Origin: Pseudevernia furfuracea
Taxonomy: Eukaryota > Ascomycota > Lecanoromycetes > Lecanorales > Parmeliaceae
Reading direction: 5' to 3'
Length of the DNA stretch: 64,000 nucleotides
NCBI GenBank assembly: GCA_022315425.1
Contig: JAIUPT010000036.1
Span: 1,178,001-1,242,000, forward strand
Of this stretch, positions 44,615-55,342 are shown piece by piece. Within the stretch, counting starts at the first letter, position 1, and every line of letters begins with the position of its first letter. The position numbers were made by a program, and so were the translations under genes. The notes under the pieces were generated by a model. The model did no database searches. It saw only the letters and a program-made list of their open reading frames with translations, and was not told the DNA's origin.

Positions 44615-45947
44615 TTATAAGATCAAGTTGAATGATTGGGTGTGAATCTTGTTCAGATGGGCCCGCCATTCTTCCTCTCGAATGTCGGCCTCGGAGACAG
44701 CGCAACATTTATACCTGGGATCAAAGCTCAAGCAAACCCTCACAGCGTCTCCATACTTATGCCCTACGTAGTCTCCCAACCTGTCTCTCACTTCTCCGTC
44801 CTCATAGACTCCGTGTTTATACTTGTAGCGGATAAACATTGCTACTCTCTCTGCTCTGAACGGGGCGGCCCCAATATTGTATCTCGAAAAGATCGAGACC
44901 CAATATAAACAAATCGGAGCAAGGATTGTCGCATTTTTCAAACGAAGATTAGTACCATGACTTTTTGGGTTGGTACAATACACGTTCTGCCTCAGATGAA
45001 GGCCTTTGGGTCTGTTTTCACTGCTTGCAAAGACCCCACGTTGAGCCCGATTAGTTGGGGGTTCTCCAAGATCTAGATCATTTCCAGTAGCTGCTGTTGG
45101 CCAGAAAAGAGTGTTTCTGGGCTCTATATCACCGTGAAACAAACCCAAGGTATGGAGCTCAAGAAAGGGTCTTCACTAGCGCGACGGACAATTCAAAACG
45201 GTTTGCCTAGTTGGAGCACTTCTTTGTTGCTTTCTGTGCGGTCGAGAAGCCTACGGAGTGTTGTATGCGATGCACTGGAGATGTATTGAGGCGGCAACCG
45301 ATATACGCAGCCAACTAGGTCAGATCTCCGCTCAAAATAGCCAAAATTGTGGAGACTCAAGAAGCCTCGCGTTACTACACTCGCGTTCAAGACCTCCGAG
45401 AGACATAAGAGCTTTCGTGTCAGATTGTTGAAATAGGGAGCTTCCGCATCAGTTCCGGATCCTCCAAAGTTGTCACGAGGCCGGAACCACTGTATTATCA
45501 CCCTTTCATCCTTGTATTTGGCGTCTGCTAGTGTCCCGTCATTGGCCCAAACGTTTATCTCGGCCTTTTTCAGCCACAACGGGTTGTCGTTTCGTAACGA
45601 AACTTTCTTTGGTTTCTCCGGGTGGTGCTCGTGCAGCTAAACATCGCGAACTCCGTGCTCGATTCGAACTCCAGCCTTGGCTATTTGTTCTAGATCTGAG
45701 TACCTTGGCAAAGTTGATGCTGATACCAGATATTGAAGTTCTACCGTGTCGTTTGTTAAAAGACTAATTCGGAGCTGGCGACGTAAATGATTCCTGCTTT
45801 AGTCTGAAACTGAGATCGATGAGGGTATCGTTCCAGTAGCTGAGTTTGGCGAACAGGGTCTTCGAGCCATTCTCCTAGAACTTTCGGATCAGACGCTGTT
45901 GAGCCTCCTACGACTGACCCCCTCGCGTCATGCGCTCTATGCACCAA
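44615..45947 (-). pseudogene. HET-S-associated kinase-like protein remnant
   Basis: Pieces in order on the minus strand: HDWAHLVHRAHDARG (45950 region), VIIQWFRPRDNFGG and LHNFGYFERRSDLVGCVYRL, PPQYISSASHTTLRRLLD, then ELSVALVKTL, then LELHTLGLFHGDIEPRNTLF (a kinase-like catalytic-loop position, HGDIEPRN) and DYVGHKYGDAVRVCL at the C-end. This is the layout of the fungal pseudokinase domain that accompanies HeLo/HET-S-type proteins. The frame changes twice between 45195 and 45140, each consistent with one extra T in a T run, and stops occur upstream of 45580. An N-terminal HeLo domain was not found. Confidence 0.62.
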
Positions 45948-46919
45948 ATGGGCCCAATCATGAGTATCAGGGCTGTAGGGTGAGTGAAATTAAAATTCGC
46001 TTTGCCATGACACTCCATGCACAGGGACATCGCTCTTCGTGAGCTCAACCAATCTGCTCAGCAGCTCCCCTTCACAAGTTAATATGAACTCGCATAGGCT
46101 TCAGCAGCCTAGAGCGCGTTTTCTGCGCCGAGCATAGTCCCCTCACTGCCATGCTCTGACACACTCTATCCACAAAGCTGCTGTTCTGATGTGAGAACCT
46201 TTTTCCTACTCAGGTCTGACCAAAGTGTTCTAATAGTTCAACACTGATGCGTGCTTGTATAGGGCTCTTGCAATAATCTCTGATTCTTTTAAAGGCGAAG
46301 CAATCCTTATTCCAGCTTTTCTTATGCGCTGAGGGGTGAGTGAGTGTGGAGTAGGCGCAAAAAAAATCGAGTCACATCGGGTCGCCCGAAAGCCTTGTCT
46401 TCAGTTGTTGGCGAATCACTGGGCCATTTCTTTAAAAGTCGTTAGTCCCAGTTCTGCTGAGGATGGTGTTGGGTCATTTTCACGCTTCTCATTCGACCTT
46501 TTGCTGTGGAACTTCGCTGGTGGAGCTTCTGACTCCTCACGTGGGCTCAGAACAGACGGAGCTTGTGCTCTCTTTTCGCGTCTTGATTGTCATTTTTCTT
46601 CTTCCGACTCGTGACGCAATTGGCCAATCGTGGAAGATTTTCGGTCATTATCAGCAGCATCCGCCGTTTTATTTGCAGAAATCGCATCAAATGTTTCGAC
46701 TTGGTCACAGAGCCTGGCGTTCGTTTCGTATAAGAGGGAAAGTCTTTCTTCCTCGCCATTGGTCCCGCTGATCATAGTGAGATGGACCATCATTGCTGCC
46801 AGACAAGCGCGAATATAAAAGATGTCCCTTGCAACTCCAGGTGAGTGTAGCCAAGAAGGGGGTGTAAGGATGAATGGAACGTGCAAACATCGGATGAAAG
46901 GAGCAATCTATGACATGCA

Positions 46920-46976
46920 GTAGACATGCATAGAAGGACGCTAGAACATGCATGGAATGGCCTAGACACTCCGACA
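46920..46976. repeat. dispersed repeat, copy 1
   Basis: The stretch GCATAGAAGGACGCTAGAAC, followed by ATGCATGGAATGGCCTAGAC and ACTCCGACAC, is nearly repeated at 53944-53995. It is a non-tandem, same-orientation repeat. Confidence 0.75.
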
Positions 46977-46990
46977 CTAGTGCGATTCAG

Positions 46991-47032
46991 AAACGTACCA
47001 TCTATCTCGTACGTTTCACGTAGTCCTACGTG
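46991..47032. repeat. two adjacent hairpins
   Basis: AAACGTA (46991-46997) pairs with TACGTTT (47010-47016). Directly after it, CACGTAG (47017-47023) pairs with CTACGTG (47026-47032) across a 2-nt loop. Confidence 0.7.
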
Positions 47033-47589
47033 TTGTTGACTCGCGAAAGACGAGTGTGTTTCAGATGCGACACGCCGACCTAAGTCCGAGGGGATGTGCA
47101 GGCTTGATCTGGGCGGCGTACATGTAGACAAAACGGTTTTTACTTGGACTATTCTACACCAATTAAACCTGTTTCTCTGAAATGCAACTCTCGACTCTTT
47201 CAGCACAAAAAAAATTAAAACCAAGTAAGAGAAAAACCGACGATGATTTGTAAAAAATAATTGGTTCATGCACTAGTTCCTTGATATCTGAGTACGCTTG
47301 CCAGCCGGCACCGCGCTCATATGAGCCATATGCAGGAAAGATGTATGTACTTCTTGTTTCACACGCAATGCGATGCATGACTCAGCCGGTAAACACATAG
47401 CCTAGCAATTTAAATGCCCTCACAGTTCCATCCCTCAATCTCCTCCTCCTGGCCTATCTTGCCCATCTTACCTTGGTTTTTGATTCAGAAACAATCCGCG
47501 ACCCTGCTGCACTCGTTTACAAAGTTCTGACCGAACACCACGATAGATCCCCAAACCTCGGTCTCAACGATCATACTAGAATACAGTGT

Positions 47590-48700
47590 AGTATTGTTGT
47601 AGCTATGTGGGGGCATTGGCGCTCATCACCGTCTGTTCTTCGTTTCTTCGCTCGGCGACTTCCAAATGCCGCGCGCTGCTGTGGTGTGATGACTGGTTTA
47701 TAGTACTGTACCTGCTACGGTGAACAGTCCTAATAAGATGAATTATCACAACAACCTCAAGAGTCACGGAGAATATTTCAAGCCCATGTGTGTATCCGAT
47801 CGTCGCTACGGGGCTACGCCTGACCTCCGCTATCCGGAGTGAAGTCATTCAGACTCCACAGGAAGCCGCACGCACTACCGACGGATACGAGCTTAACCAG
47901 CAAACTACTACGCATCAGCGATAGAGCAAGGGTTGAGCGGATTTTTGAGGGCAACGAGACAAAATGGACAACGACATCTCATTGTAGAGGCGGCGGTTGT
48001 TATCTGGATTCTCAAATACTCCACATCCTAGCTTTCTACTGGCGTCTTTTCAGCCTCAACCGCCGATTAACTCGAGGCCTCGTTTGGGCTCTTGCAGCTT
48101 TTGTGACGTCTTGGGGTATATTGCAGGGATATGTTTTCGTCCTTTGATTATTGGGAGGTTGGGGGGGGCTGGGGGGGGGGGGGGGCATTTCCATTAGGAT
48201 GGTATTCGCAGATGCTTAACGACAGTCTAGGTGCTTCTCATAACCTTCCAGTGCGTTCCTACTACTTCAATTTGGAACGACCCTATCGACGGCCGATGCC
48301 CTATTCGCGGCTATACGATCTATCTGGGCGCCGCGGTACCACATATTCTCACCGATATAGCGCGTCTGGCCTTTCCCGCCAGTGCCACTAGTCTGGAGTC
48401 TTCATATGCATATGTCACGAAAAGTCTTGTTGACTGCCATACTTGCCTCAGGCAGCTTGTGTGTTGCTTTCTTCTCTGTATCTTCTCTCCACAGTTGCAT
48501 TGCCCGGGCGAGACCTAAAAGTAGGGTTTCTCACCGACGATTATTCCACTTCCAGCGTGACAGTCATCTCCATCGTCCGCTTGATATGTTTAGTCCGCGG
48601 CAGAACATTCTTCCCTTTTTCTCGCCGATTTCGCCCGGCCCACACTATCATTCCTCTCCGAGAAGTTCAAACCACTACGCAAGCACAAGACTAACCACGA
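47590..48700 (+). pseudogene. fungal rhodopsin-domain integral membrane protein, decayed
   Basis: Family motifs appear in order but with frame changes: ALITVCSSFLR and LLWCDDWFIVLYLLR (about 47613-47720); LHILAFYWRLFSLNRRL and WALAAFVTSWGI (about 48020-48120); TFQCVPTTSIWNDPIDGRCP and GAAVPHILTDIARLAFP (about 48250-48380); PLVWSLHMHMSRKVLLTAIL (about 48386-48445); VISIVRLICLVRG (about 48560-48600). A segment at about 48140-48230 with a G8 and a G15 run looks like an intron with acceptor GTCTAG. A true frame change occurs near 48380. The family is a seven-helix fungal domain of unknown ligand. Several stops lie between the first two blocks. Confidence 0.65.
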
Positions 48701-49903
48701 AAGAGGCACCAAATTACTCATGGAAATGCTACCGGCAGGCAAATCAGCATCACCACCAATTCTACCGTTATCGAGAAGACAGAGCTGGAACGATGGGCCG
48801 CATCCCTTGCTGGATTCACGTCAGTCGCGGTAGAGGCAGAAGCAAGGAATCCACGGGGCTCCAGAGCTAGACGCCGAAGCGCCGGGACCCCACATTCTGG
48901 AAATCGAGACATTGGAGCCCGTATTGGAGATGGAACCTCGAAAAGGCTAGAGCCGAGTTGGAGGGAGGGATGGATCAGATCTATACCCGAATTTGAGGGA
49001 CGACGCGGCGATGCGGCGGTGCTGTTAAGGTCTATGGATTTCCGGAACTGTCATGGGGCGATAAAACCCTAGATAAGTGCGGAATGATAAGACGTGATAT
49101 TGCTTCTTGTAGGATGACATGGTGGTCTGGCAGAGACTAGCGTGAACTTCTTCGATTGTGACTTCGCCATCGCCTTTCTTTCAATGAGATATTCCCGAGT
49201 GTCTTTCTGTCTGTTTGGATGCTCCACGAGTCTACCTCTACGCCTTCCTCGCAGTGACTATAACCATGGACTTTGGCTTGGATTTTTCGCTATCCAAAAA
49301 CCAATTTCTTGACCTCTGTCTCTCTGCGCACACTGAATAATGCCGCTTCACAATCTAGATGCCGATGGTTCATATTCCCCGAAATATATCGCAATTCTTC
49401 TAGCGCATACCTTCTAGAGATACATACCGGATTCATAAGAAAGAGAAGAAAAAGCGGCTAGGGTTTTCCACTCGCCAGCAGCTTCACAGTGCAAGTCCAA
49501 TACTGCAACATCGACCTTGTCTACGTAAATTCTTTTCTTCATTTTCGATTTTATCTTGGTACTCTCTGATGGTATGGTCACCATCATGTCAGCGGTCAAG
49601 CAGCAAGCCGAACATCAGAGATGCCAAATCACTTCTGCGGCTTTCGTTACGATGGAGATATCCGGCTTCCCCTTCGCCCCGCTTGGCATCCACTTCTCTG
49701 CTTCGAGCCACGCTGCATCATCTTCGGGCGAACGTGGCTGAACACCAGCCCCCTGACGATAGTCGGTCATCTGCTTAGAAGTCAGCACCGAGTGCGCCCG
49801 TCTGCTCTGATCAAGCCCTGGGGTGACTGGGGTGACTGGGGCGCTGGCATTTATTAGCTACTACTGAGCCGAGTGCACGTCCGGGCGAACCAATCCATCG
49901 AGC

Positions 49904-49904
<1 letters not shown>

Positions 49905-49946
<42 letters not shown>
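49905..49946. repeat. (ATT)14 microsatellite
   Basis: A perfect trinucleotide run of 42 bp, followed by GGCAACAAGG. Confidence 0.95.
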
Positions 49947-50549
49947 GGCAACAAGGTGCAATCAGTTAGTACGGAGGTGGCCGACACACACTCGCTACCT
50001 GCCTCAGGGTGGTCTGTCTCTAGCTTTCCAGATGGTGGTAATTGGTGTTTTGTGGAATGTTTTGCCAAATAGACTCCACGCTTGCATCGGTGGCTTGATG
50101 AAAAACGGGGCCAGACCACAAGGCCACCACGTGGACCACGTGGAAATTACAACGCTAACAAAGTCACGGCAAGCCACTGCCACTGCCACTGTCATAGAGT
50201 ATTAGGTACGTAATGTAATTGCTGGGAAGAGAAGGCTGATTCCGTCGGTCGGTAACATTGCAATCTGCAAGCAGATGAAGGCTCTGAGTCCCAGGATTCT
50301 GATTCTCACGTCGGGGAAGTTGGAAGCGAGGTGCATTATTGCCAGAAGTCGAAGGTCGAAGCCAAGTGGTCGAGAAAGCACCGCGCGAATACAGCTTCTC
50401 GACATCTCGACATGGAAAGGAATACCGTACTTGTAGCAGGCCAAAGATGGGGGAATAATATGAAGCAGCTAGTGGATCCAGAAACACAAGCCAAGCCAAT
50501 ATTAATTTAATAATATTAAATACTATTGTTATTATTGCAAAATTTGGTC

Positions 50550-50581
50550 ATGATTCTATGATTCTATGATTCTATGATTCT
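50550..50581. repeat. 8-bp tandem repeat, four copies
   Basis: ATGATTCT occurs four times in a row, directly followed by a GGGGGGG run. Confidence 0.9.
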
Positions 50582-50832
50582 GGGGGGGCGCTACCCGACG
50601 CCTTGTTTGAGAGTGGAGAAGTGGAGAGTGAGAGTGTCCCAAATGATTAGGTAAGAATTCCAACATTCTCCGCGGACGAGGATCCCTTCATTGTCCGCGA
50701 TCTTTCTTGACTCGCTAGCTTGACCCTTTTGGTTTTTCTCGCCCGCTGACACCATGAGGGGAGTTTGTTTGATTGATTTCAAAAAGATGCTCTCTCCTCT
50801 CGACAGCATCATTATTGACCAGGACAACGACT

Positions 50833-51549
50833 ATGCCAACGAAGCCGCGCATGCACATTCCACGTTCCAGTAACCCCGACACAGACAAGTACGCGCTCAT
50901 CTCCGATCCCAAGTCCGGCACAGGGACCGGCTTTGCCCGCTCCTCTTCCTCACTCAAAGCATTCATATCCCCAGCCATGCGGAACAAAGCCCGCCTGCAT
51001 CTGGCCCTTTACGCACTCCCCAAATACCCCGACACCTATCATTATGCGCTGCTCCTTCGCCCCAAGGATATTGCCGCCACTCTAGCCCTCTCCGGGGTTC
51101 TCACCGCAAGCAAGTACCACGTCAAGACCACCATCCGCACCAACGCAGACGGTCTTGTCTCCCATCCCTGGATCTACGAGACGTACAACATCCACGACCT
51201 CGCCGACGAGCCGCTTCTCCTCGCGAGCATGGTCATTGGCAAGGTCTCCGTGTCGCAGGACCGCGTCGGTGAAATCTTGAGCCGGGTGCCCATCTACCAC
51301 GACGACGGGTCCTCCGGCAGAGGGGCCAAGTTCAACGACATGGAGTGGGCGCGCCTCGCGATCGAGGCGCTGCGGCAGGCCGACGCGGTTTCCGACGACG
51401 GCCTCAGCTGGGAGGCCATTTTCGAGAAGTCGCTGGATTATATGAGGAGGAAGCAGGCGGAGGGGAGATGGCAGGCGGGGTGGAAGGGAGGGAATCCCGA
51501 CGCCGTGGCCACTTTCGACCTGCTCACGGGCAAGGATGTTCTTTTTTGA
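50833..51549 (+). CDS. DUF6914 hypothetical protein
   Basis: Intact frame of 238 residues from ATG 50833 (MPTKPRMHIPRSS). An upstream non-ATG extension was not used. The core LALYALPKYPDTYHYALLL, SKYHVKTTIR, HPWIYETYNIHDLADEPLLL and VPIYHDDG followed by FNDMEWARLAIEALRQA fits the fungal DUF6914 family, which is of unknown function. No signal peptide or membrane segment is visible. The codons are strongly C-ending in the third position, unlike the decayed genes to the left, which suggests a gene under selection. Confidence 0.78.
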   Translation: MPTKPRMHIPRSSNPDTDKYALISDPKSGTGTGFARSSSSLKAFISPAMRNKARLHLALYALPKYPDTYHYALLLRPKDIAATLALSGVLTASKYHVKTTIRTNADGLVSHPWIYETYNIHDLADEPLLLASMVIGKVSVSQDRVGEILSRVPIYHDDGSSGRGAKFNDMEWARLAIEALRQADAVSDDGLSWEAIFEKSLDYMRRKQAEGRWQAGWKGGNPDAVATFDLLTGKDVLF

Positions 51550-53029
51550 AGTACGGTCCCCCCCCCCCCGGCTGCATTCCGTGCTGCTGGAGAAGCCCGT
51601 GTCCTCTGCTTACTTCTTTGAAGGCTGTCGACTGGTCGGAGATGCTCGCCCGAGCTTTTTGGTATTGCACCGTCATTGGCGGCATCCACTGTACGATGGC
51701 GACCATGGAAGCTTGTTGACCTCGTTGGGACTTCGTTCCGAGTACGACAGCTCTTTCGAACTAGGCGAAAGTTTTACTCGGGGGGGAAAGGGGGAATGCT
51801 GGTCTTCAGCTCTTTGTCCGTCGTAGCACCATCTGAAAGTTGAGCGACCCACAGATAAATCAACACCGAGCTCCAAAAGGCCGGCATCACGGCTGAACAA
51901 GATTCGGGTTGGGTGAAACTTTCCATTTGCATAGGGGAACTCCAGGCACGATCAATCTGCCCGCACCAGGGGAAAAAATTGACTATCAGCGGAGGCATAC
52001 TTCGGGGAACGAATAGCCATCTTTCACGGCTGGGACATTCATCTGATAGGGGTCTCCGTTTTCGAATGAGACGACATCGATGGGCTTTCAAGCATCTATG
52101 CTAGGTTGAAAGAGGTTTGCCAGTGGATGTATGTGGATCTGGATCACAATCGATAGAGTAGCTTCGTTACCGAGCGCGCCCATTTCTTGAAAATTTAAAA
52201 CCTCAATTTGCCTGGGGTGTCTTACGCCTTCCTCTCCTCATCTTCTGCCTAATAAGCTCACCAGGTGCACAAATTGAAGCATGCAAAACAATCGACCGGC
52301 CCCCCGACTTGGTAAGTACTGTAGGTGTAAGGTAGATTCTGAGGGGTCCAGCCCTACGAAAGCCGCTACTCTAGTCGATGGGATTCCAATACAACCGTTT
52401 CCTATCTAACCCATTCCGCAGTCATCATCTCCGCAAGTGTTTGATTTATTGTAGAATAGTCCTACAGAGAAACCTGCATACGAGTTCACAGGCGCGTTTT
52501 ACTGGAGCCATTAAAGCACGCTCAATTGGGTTTTTCCGTAGGGTAGAGTTAGCTGCGCGCGTCCGCAACCTCTGGGTCGCGCGCGACCAGTCCTACTCTA
52601 GCGAGGGAAGCCACCAGAGCTGATACAACTGTCCAATAATGATGCATCCCAAGCTTGTGGATGTGGAAGGAGTGGTTGGGGGAGGGAATACTCCCCCCCC
52701 CCCCAACCTCTTCTGCGTCTGTCTGCGCTCCCTTTCTCCCTTTTTTTCTCTCTTTCTCTCTTTCCTTTCCTTCTTCCCCACAATGTATGTATCCCCCCCA
52801 TCTCCCAACCGCAATCTCCAAACCGCAATCTCCTCACACACGGAACTCCAAAACAAAACACCTGCCACTCCTTACCGATTTTCCCTGTCTCGCACTGCGA
52901 TTTTCCTCTCGGCGAAGAAGAAGCTCTCACAATGTCTTTCTTTCTCTCGCAACGTGCGTGATGAATACTGCTCTCCCGAGCGCAATTTCTCTTCGTGAGT
53001 GGCCTAGGTGCCTACGGCCGGCATGCCCG

Positions 53030-53300
53030 TGATCGTAACGATCTTCTTCGTGAGGGCCGTCGTGCCAACCGCCAGCGTGTCAGGAGCGATCGTGGATGAC
53101 CTTCGTGATGACCGAGGATGCCTACGACTATCGTAGCCGTGATCGAGATGGTGTTAATTTGTAGTGATCGCGATTGCTTACAAACTTTCGTGACCATGGT
53201 CGAAATGTGGTCCGTAGTGGCCGTGGAGTGTTTGAATACCGTGGTCCATGATGATGATGATCGTCGAGGTGATGAGATGCGGCACGCCTTATCGTAATGG
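53030..53300 (+). repeat. CGTGATCG-rich degenerate stretch (Arg/Asp coding-like)
   Basis: Short words such as CGTGATCG, CGTGATGACCG, GTGATCGAGATGG and GTGGTCCATG recur irregularly. In pieces the plus strand reads RDRNDLLREGRRANRQRV and AYDYRSRDRDG, separated by stops and frame changes. It may be a decayed low-complexity protein gene or a decayed simple repeat. Confidence 0.4.
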
Positions 53301-53879
53301 ATGGCCCAGAAGAACTATCCCCGTCGTAATGGAGCTAAGCCTTTTCCATGACCGCAATGAGGATAGGCAGCAACAGCTAAGTAGGCGAGGGTATAAAGCC
53401 CTACCACGATCCTACCAAGATAGACCGTTGTGTACCGGATAAGGTTCAAGTCCCTTCGGACCAACGTCCAGATCAGGTTCGCAAGCCCATGGTCAAGACC
53501 ATGCAATCTGGTGCGTAAACAGGAAGATACGATGAAGAACGTCCTCCGTGCCTGGCTCGGAAAGCAGGCCGCAAGGTGCAACGCGAGTAATAAATGTCGT
53601 GTTGATACGACAGAGATGTTTCTAAACGCACCATACCCCGCGATGTGGTCGTTCAGTATAATGCATGACGAATCCCGTGCTCAGTGATCTCGAGCCTTCG
53701 CGATGTTTCGGGTCTGAAGCTGAAAGTATTGCGAAGAAGAAGCGCCATCTTGCAGAAGCCGTCAAATCAGTCGTCTCGCCTCGGGAAAATCCAGCAGCGC
53801 CTGCTCAGACCGTCTGTCGCGATCCTCGTGTCATAGGCTGTAGTGGATGAAGATAGACAGCATGTAGATCCATGGTGGG

Positions 53880-53906
53880 ATCCATGAGGTATAAGACCTC
53901 ATGGAT
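53880..53906. repeat. 11-bp perfect hairpin
   Basis: ATCCATGAGGT (53880-53890) and ACCTCATGGAT (53896-53906) are reverse complements with a 5-nt loop, ATAAG. It lies 30-40 bp before dispersed repeat copy 2. Confidence 0.85.
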
Positions 53907-53937
53907 AACAAAGAATGGTCCTACAAACATGGGATGA

Positions 53938-53995
53938 AAGCATATGCATGGGAGGACGCTAAAACATGTATGGAATGGCCTAGACACTCCGACAC
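53938..53995. repeat. dispersed repeat, copy 2
   Basis: GCATATGCATGGGAGGACGC is followed by TAAAACATGTATGGAATGGC and CTAGACACTCCGACAC, matching 46920-46976 in the same orientation. The minus-strand translation of both contains SECLGHS, then HVLAS. Confidence 0.75.
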
Positions 53996-55342
53996 CTCGT
54001 AATTCCTCATCTCAGAACTTGCTGAGCACAGACAATGATCCCTATTACGATCGCGGTCATCAAAGGCCCAGGATATGCAGCCGCGGTTCAATGTCTCGCT
54101 CCAGGTCACAAATCTCAAGCCAACATACATTGAATGGAGCTCGGATTCTCAACAGTCTCTTCAAATCCTCGCTTCGAAGGCGATTACCTGAGACTTGAGC
54201 CTTTGGCACAAATTAAAGATACCCCGATTGTCTTGAGAGCCTGTAGACAAGGCTGGAGCGTCGTAGTACATAAAAAAACAATGGCCGGAATGGAGGACCA
54301 TGCGTGAAGCTCGCATGCAGAGAATGATATCAGCTCCTCTAAAGTCTTTGACAGTGATGCGCCTTGGGGTTTGTGCTTTCGATGCGTCTGTATCATCATT
54401 GGGGTAAATCACAACCACTACAGTCCTGGTCCATTAGGGCAAGATCTGCCATTCGGATTCCCAGAGTGGGCACTTTTAGTGTCTGATTGGGCTACCATTA
54501 ATCATGTCTAGTCTGATGCATTCAAATACTCAACATCAGTACCGCTATCAGTCAAGGTTTTGGTCGTCCATCGAAGTTTCTGGTGCTTTGGTATGTAGTC
54601 AGTATCATTGAGTCCTACGCTGGTCCTTTGTTGCTGAGAGACCCGATGAAGATTTCGGCATATCAAGCTCTCGCCTCTGTGACTGGCAAAGCTTTTCTTG
54701 GACATACAGTCGAACCTCCGAACCACCGTCGCATCGCCGTTTTCCCATGGCCTCCCAATGTAGCCGAGGAAAACCACAGCAGCAATTGCGCTCCCTGACA
54801 GAACGATAAAAGGGACAGAAAACGGATAAGATCATGAAACTCGACCTACAACATCTACCGCCCATCCACCAATAGGCCCATTCTAAGAACGATACCCCAG
54901 ACCCTGCGCGCTCATTCATCAGGGGACCTCATTCCAGCAAAGATTCTACAGCTCCCCGGGAAAGACATTCTCTCCGCTCCACAAGATCGAGACAACAGAA
55001 CAATCTTGCCTCCATCCCTATGAAGTCTACAGACATCATTTATGCACACGTCTAGCAACTTTCACAGCATGGCTGCACGCTCATCCGGCCCCCTTCCAAT
55101 CTCCAGCGCATTGAAGTCTGCGCAATGTACATTGGATGTGCTGGCGCATGAATAGAGCTTTTTGCGTCATCGCCAAAGCGTGAAATCGCGCGAATGGGGC
55201 TATATTCTATCCGCCGTGCGCAAAATGGTTTACTGCAACTTCAACTTCGAAACGAATTGTTCTCCTGCTCTTACAGCAACGCAACTTGGATCTGGAACAA
55301 ACCCTCGCACCATCCGACAGCGAAACCATACCTATACTTACT

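Larger units (their letters stand above)
45948..47589. other. intergenic with dispersed repeat
   Basis: A minus-strand frame at 46590-46886 contains a Glu/Asp/Arg-rich coiled-coil-like peptide (NGEEERLSLLYETNARLCDQ) of unknown status. The dispersed repeat and tandem hairpins at 46880-47032 are listed separately. No gene is called. Confidence 0.4.
48701..50832. other. intergenic with microsatellites
   Basis: 2.1 kb without a supported gene. It contains an ATT microsatellite (49905-49946) and a short 8-bp tandem repeat (50550-50581). The final part is the promoter side of the DUF6914 gene. Confidence 0.5.
51550..55342. other. 3.8-kb gene-poor region
   Basis: It contains C12 runs (51558-51569, 52693-52704), a CT-rich tract after the second, and an Arg/Asp-rich decayed reading at 53030-53300. 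Unrecognised plus-strand fragments follow at 53380-53850. Minus frames at 54161-54919 have no recognisable domain. No gene is called. Confidence 0.45.

Noticed and set aside
53421..53470. GGTTCAAGTCC resembling a tRNA B box
   Set aside because: No A box at the right distance and no cloverleaf could be drawn.
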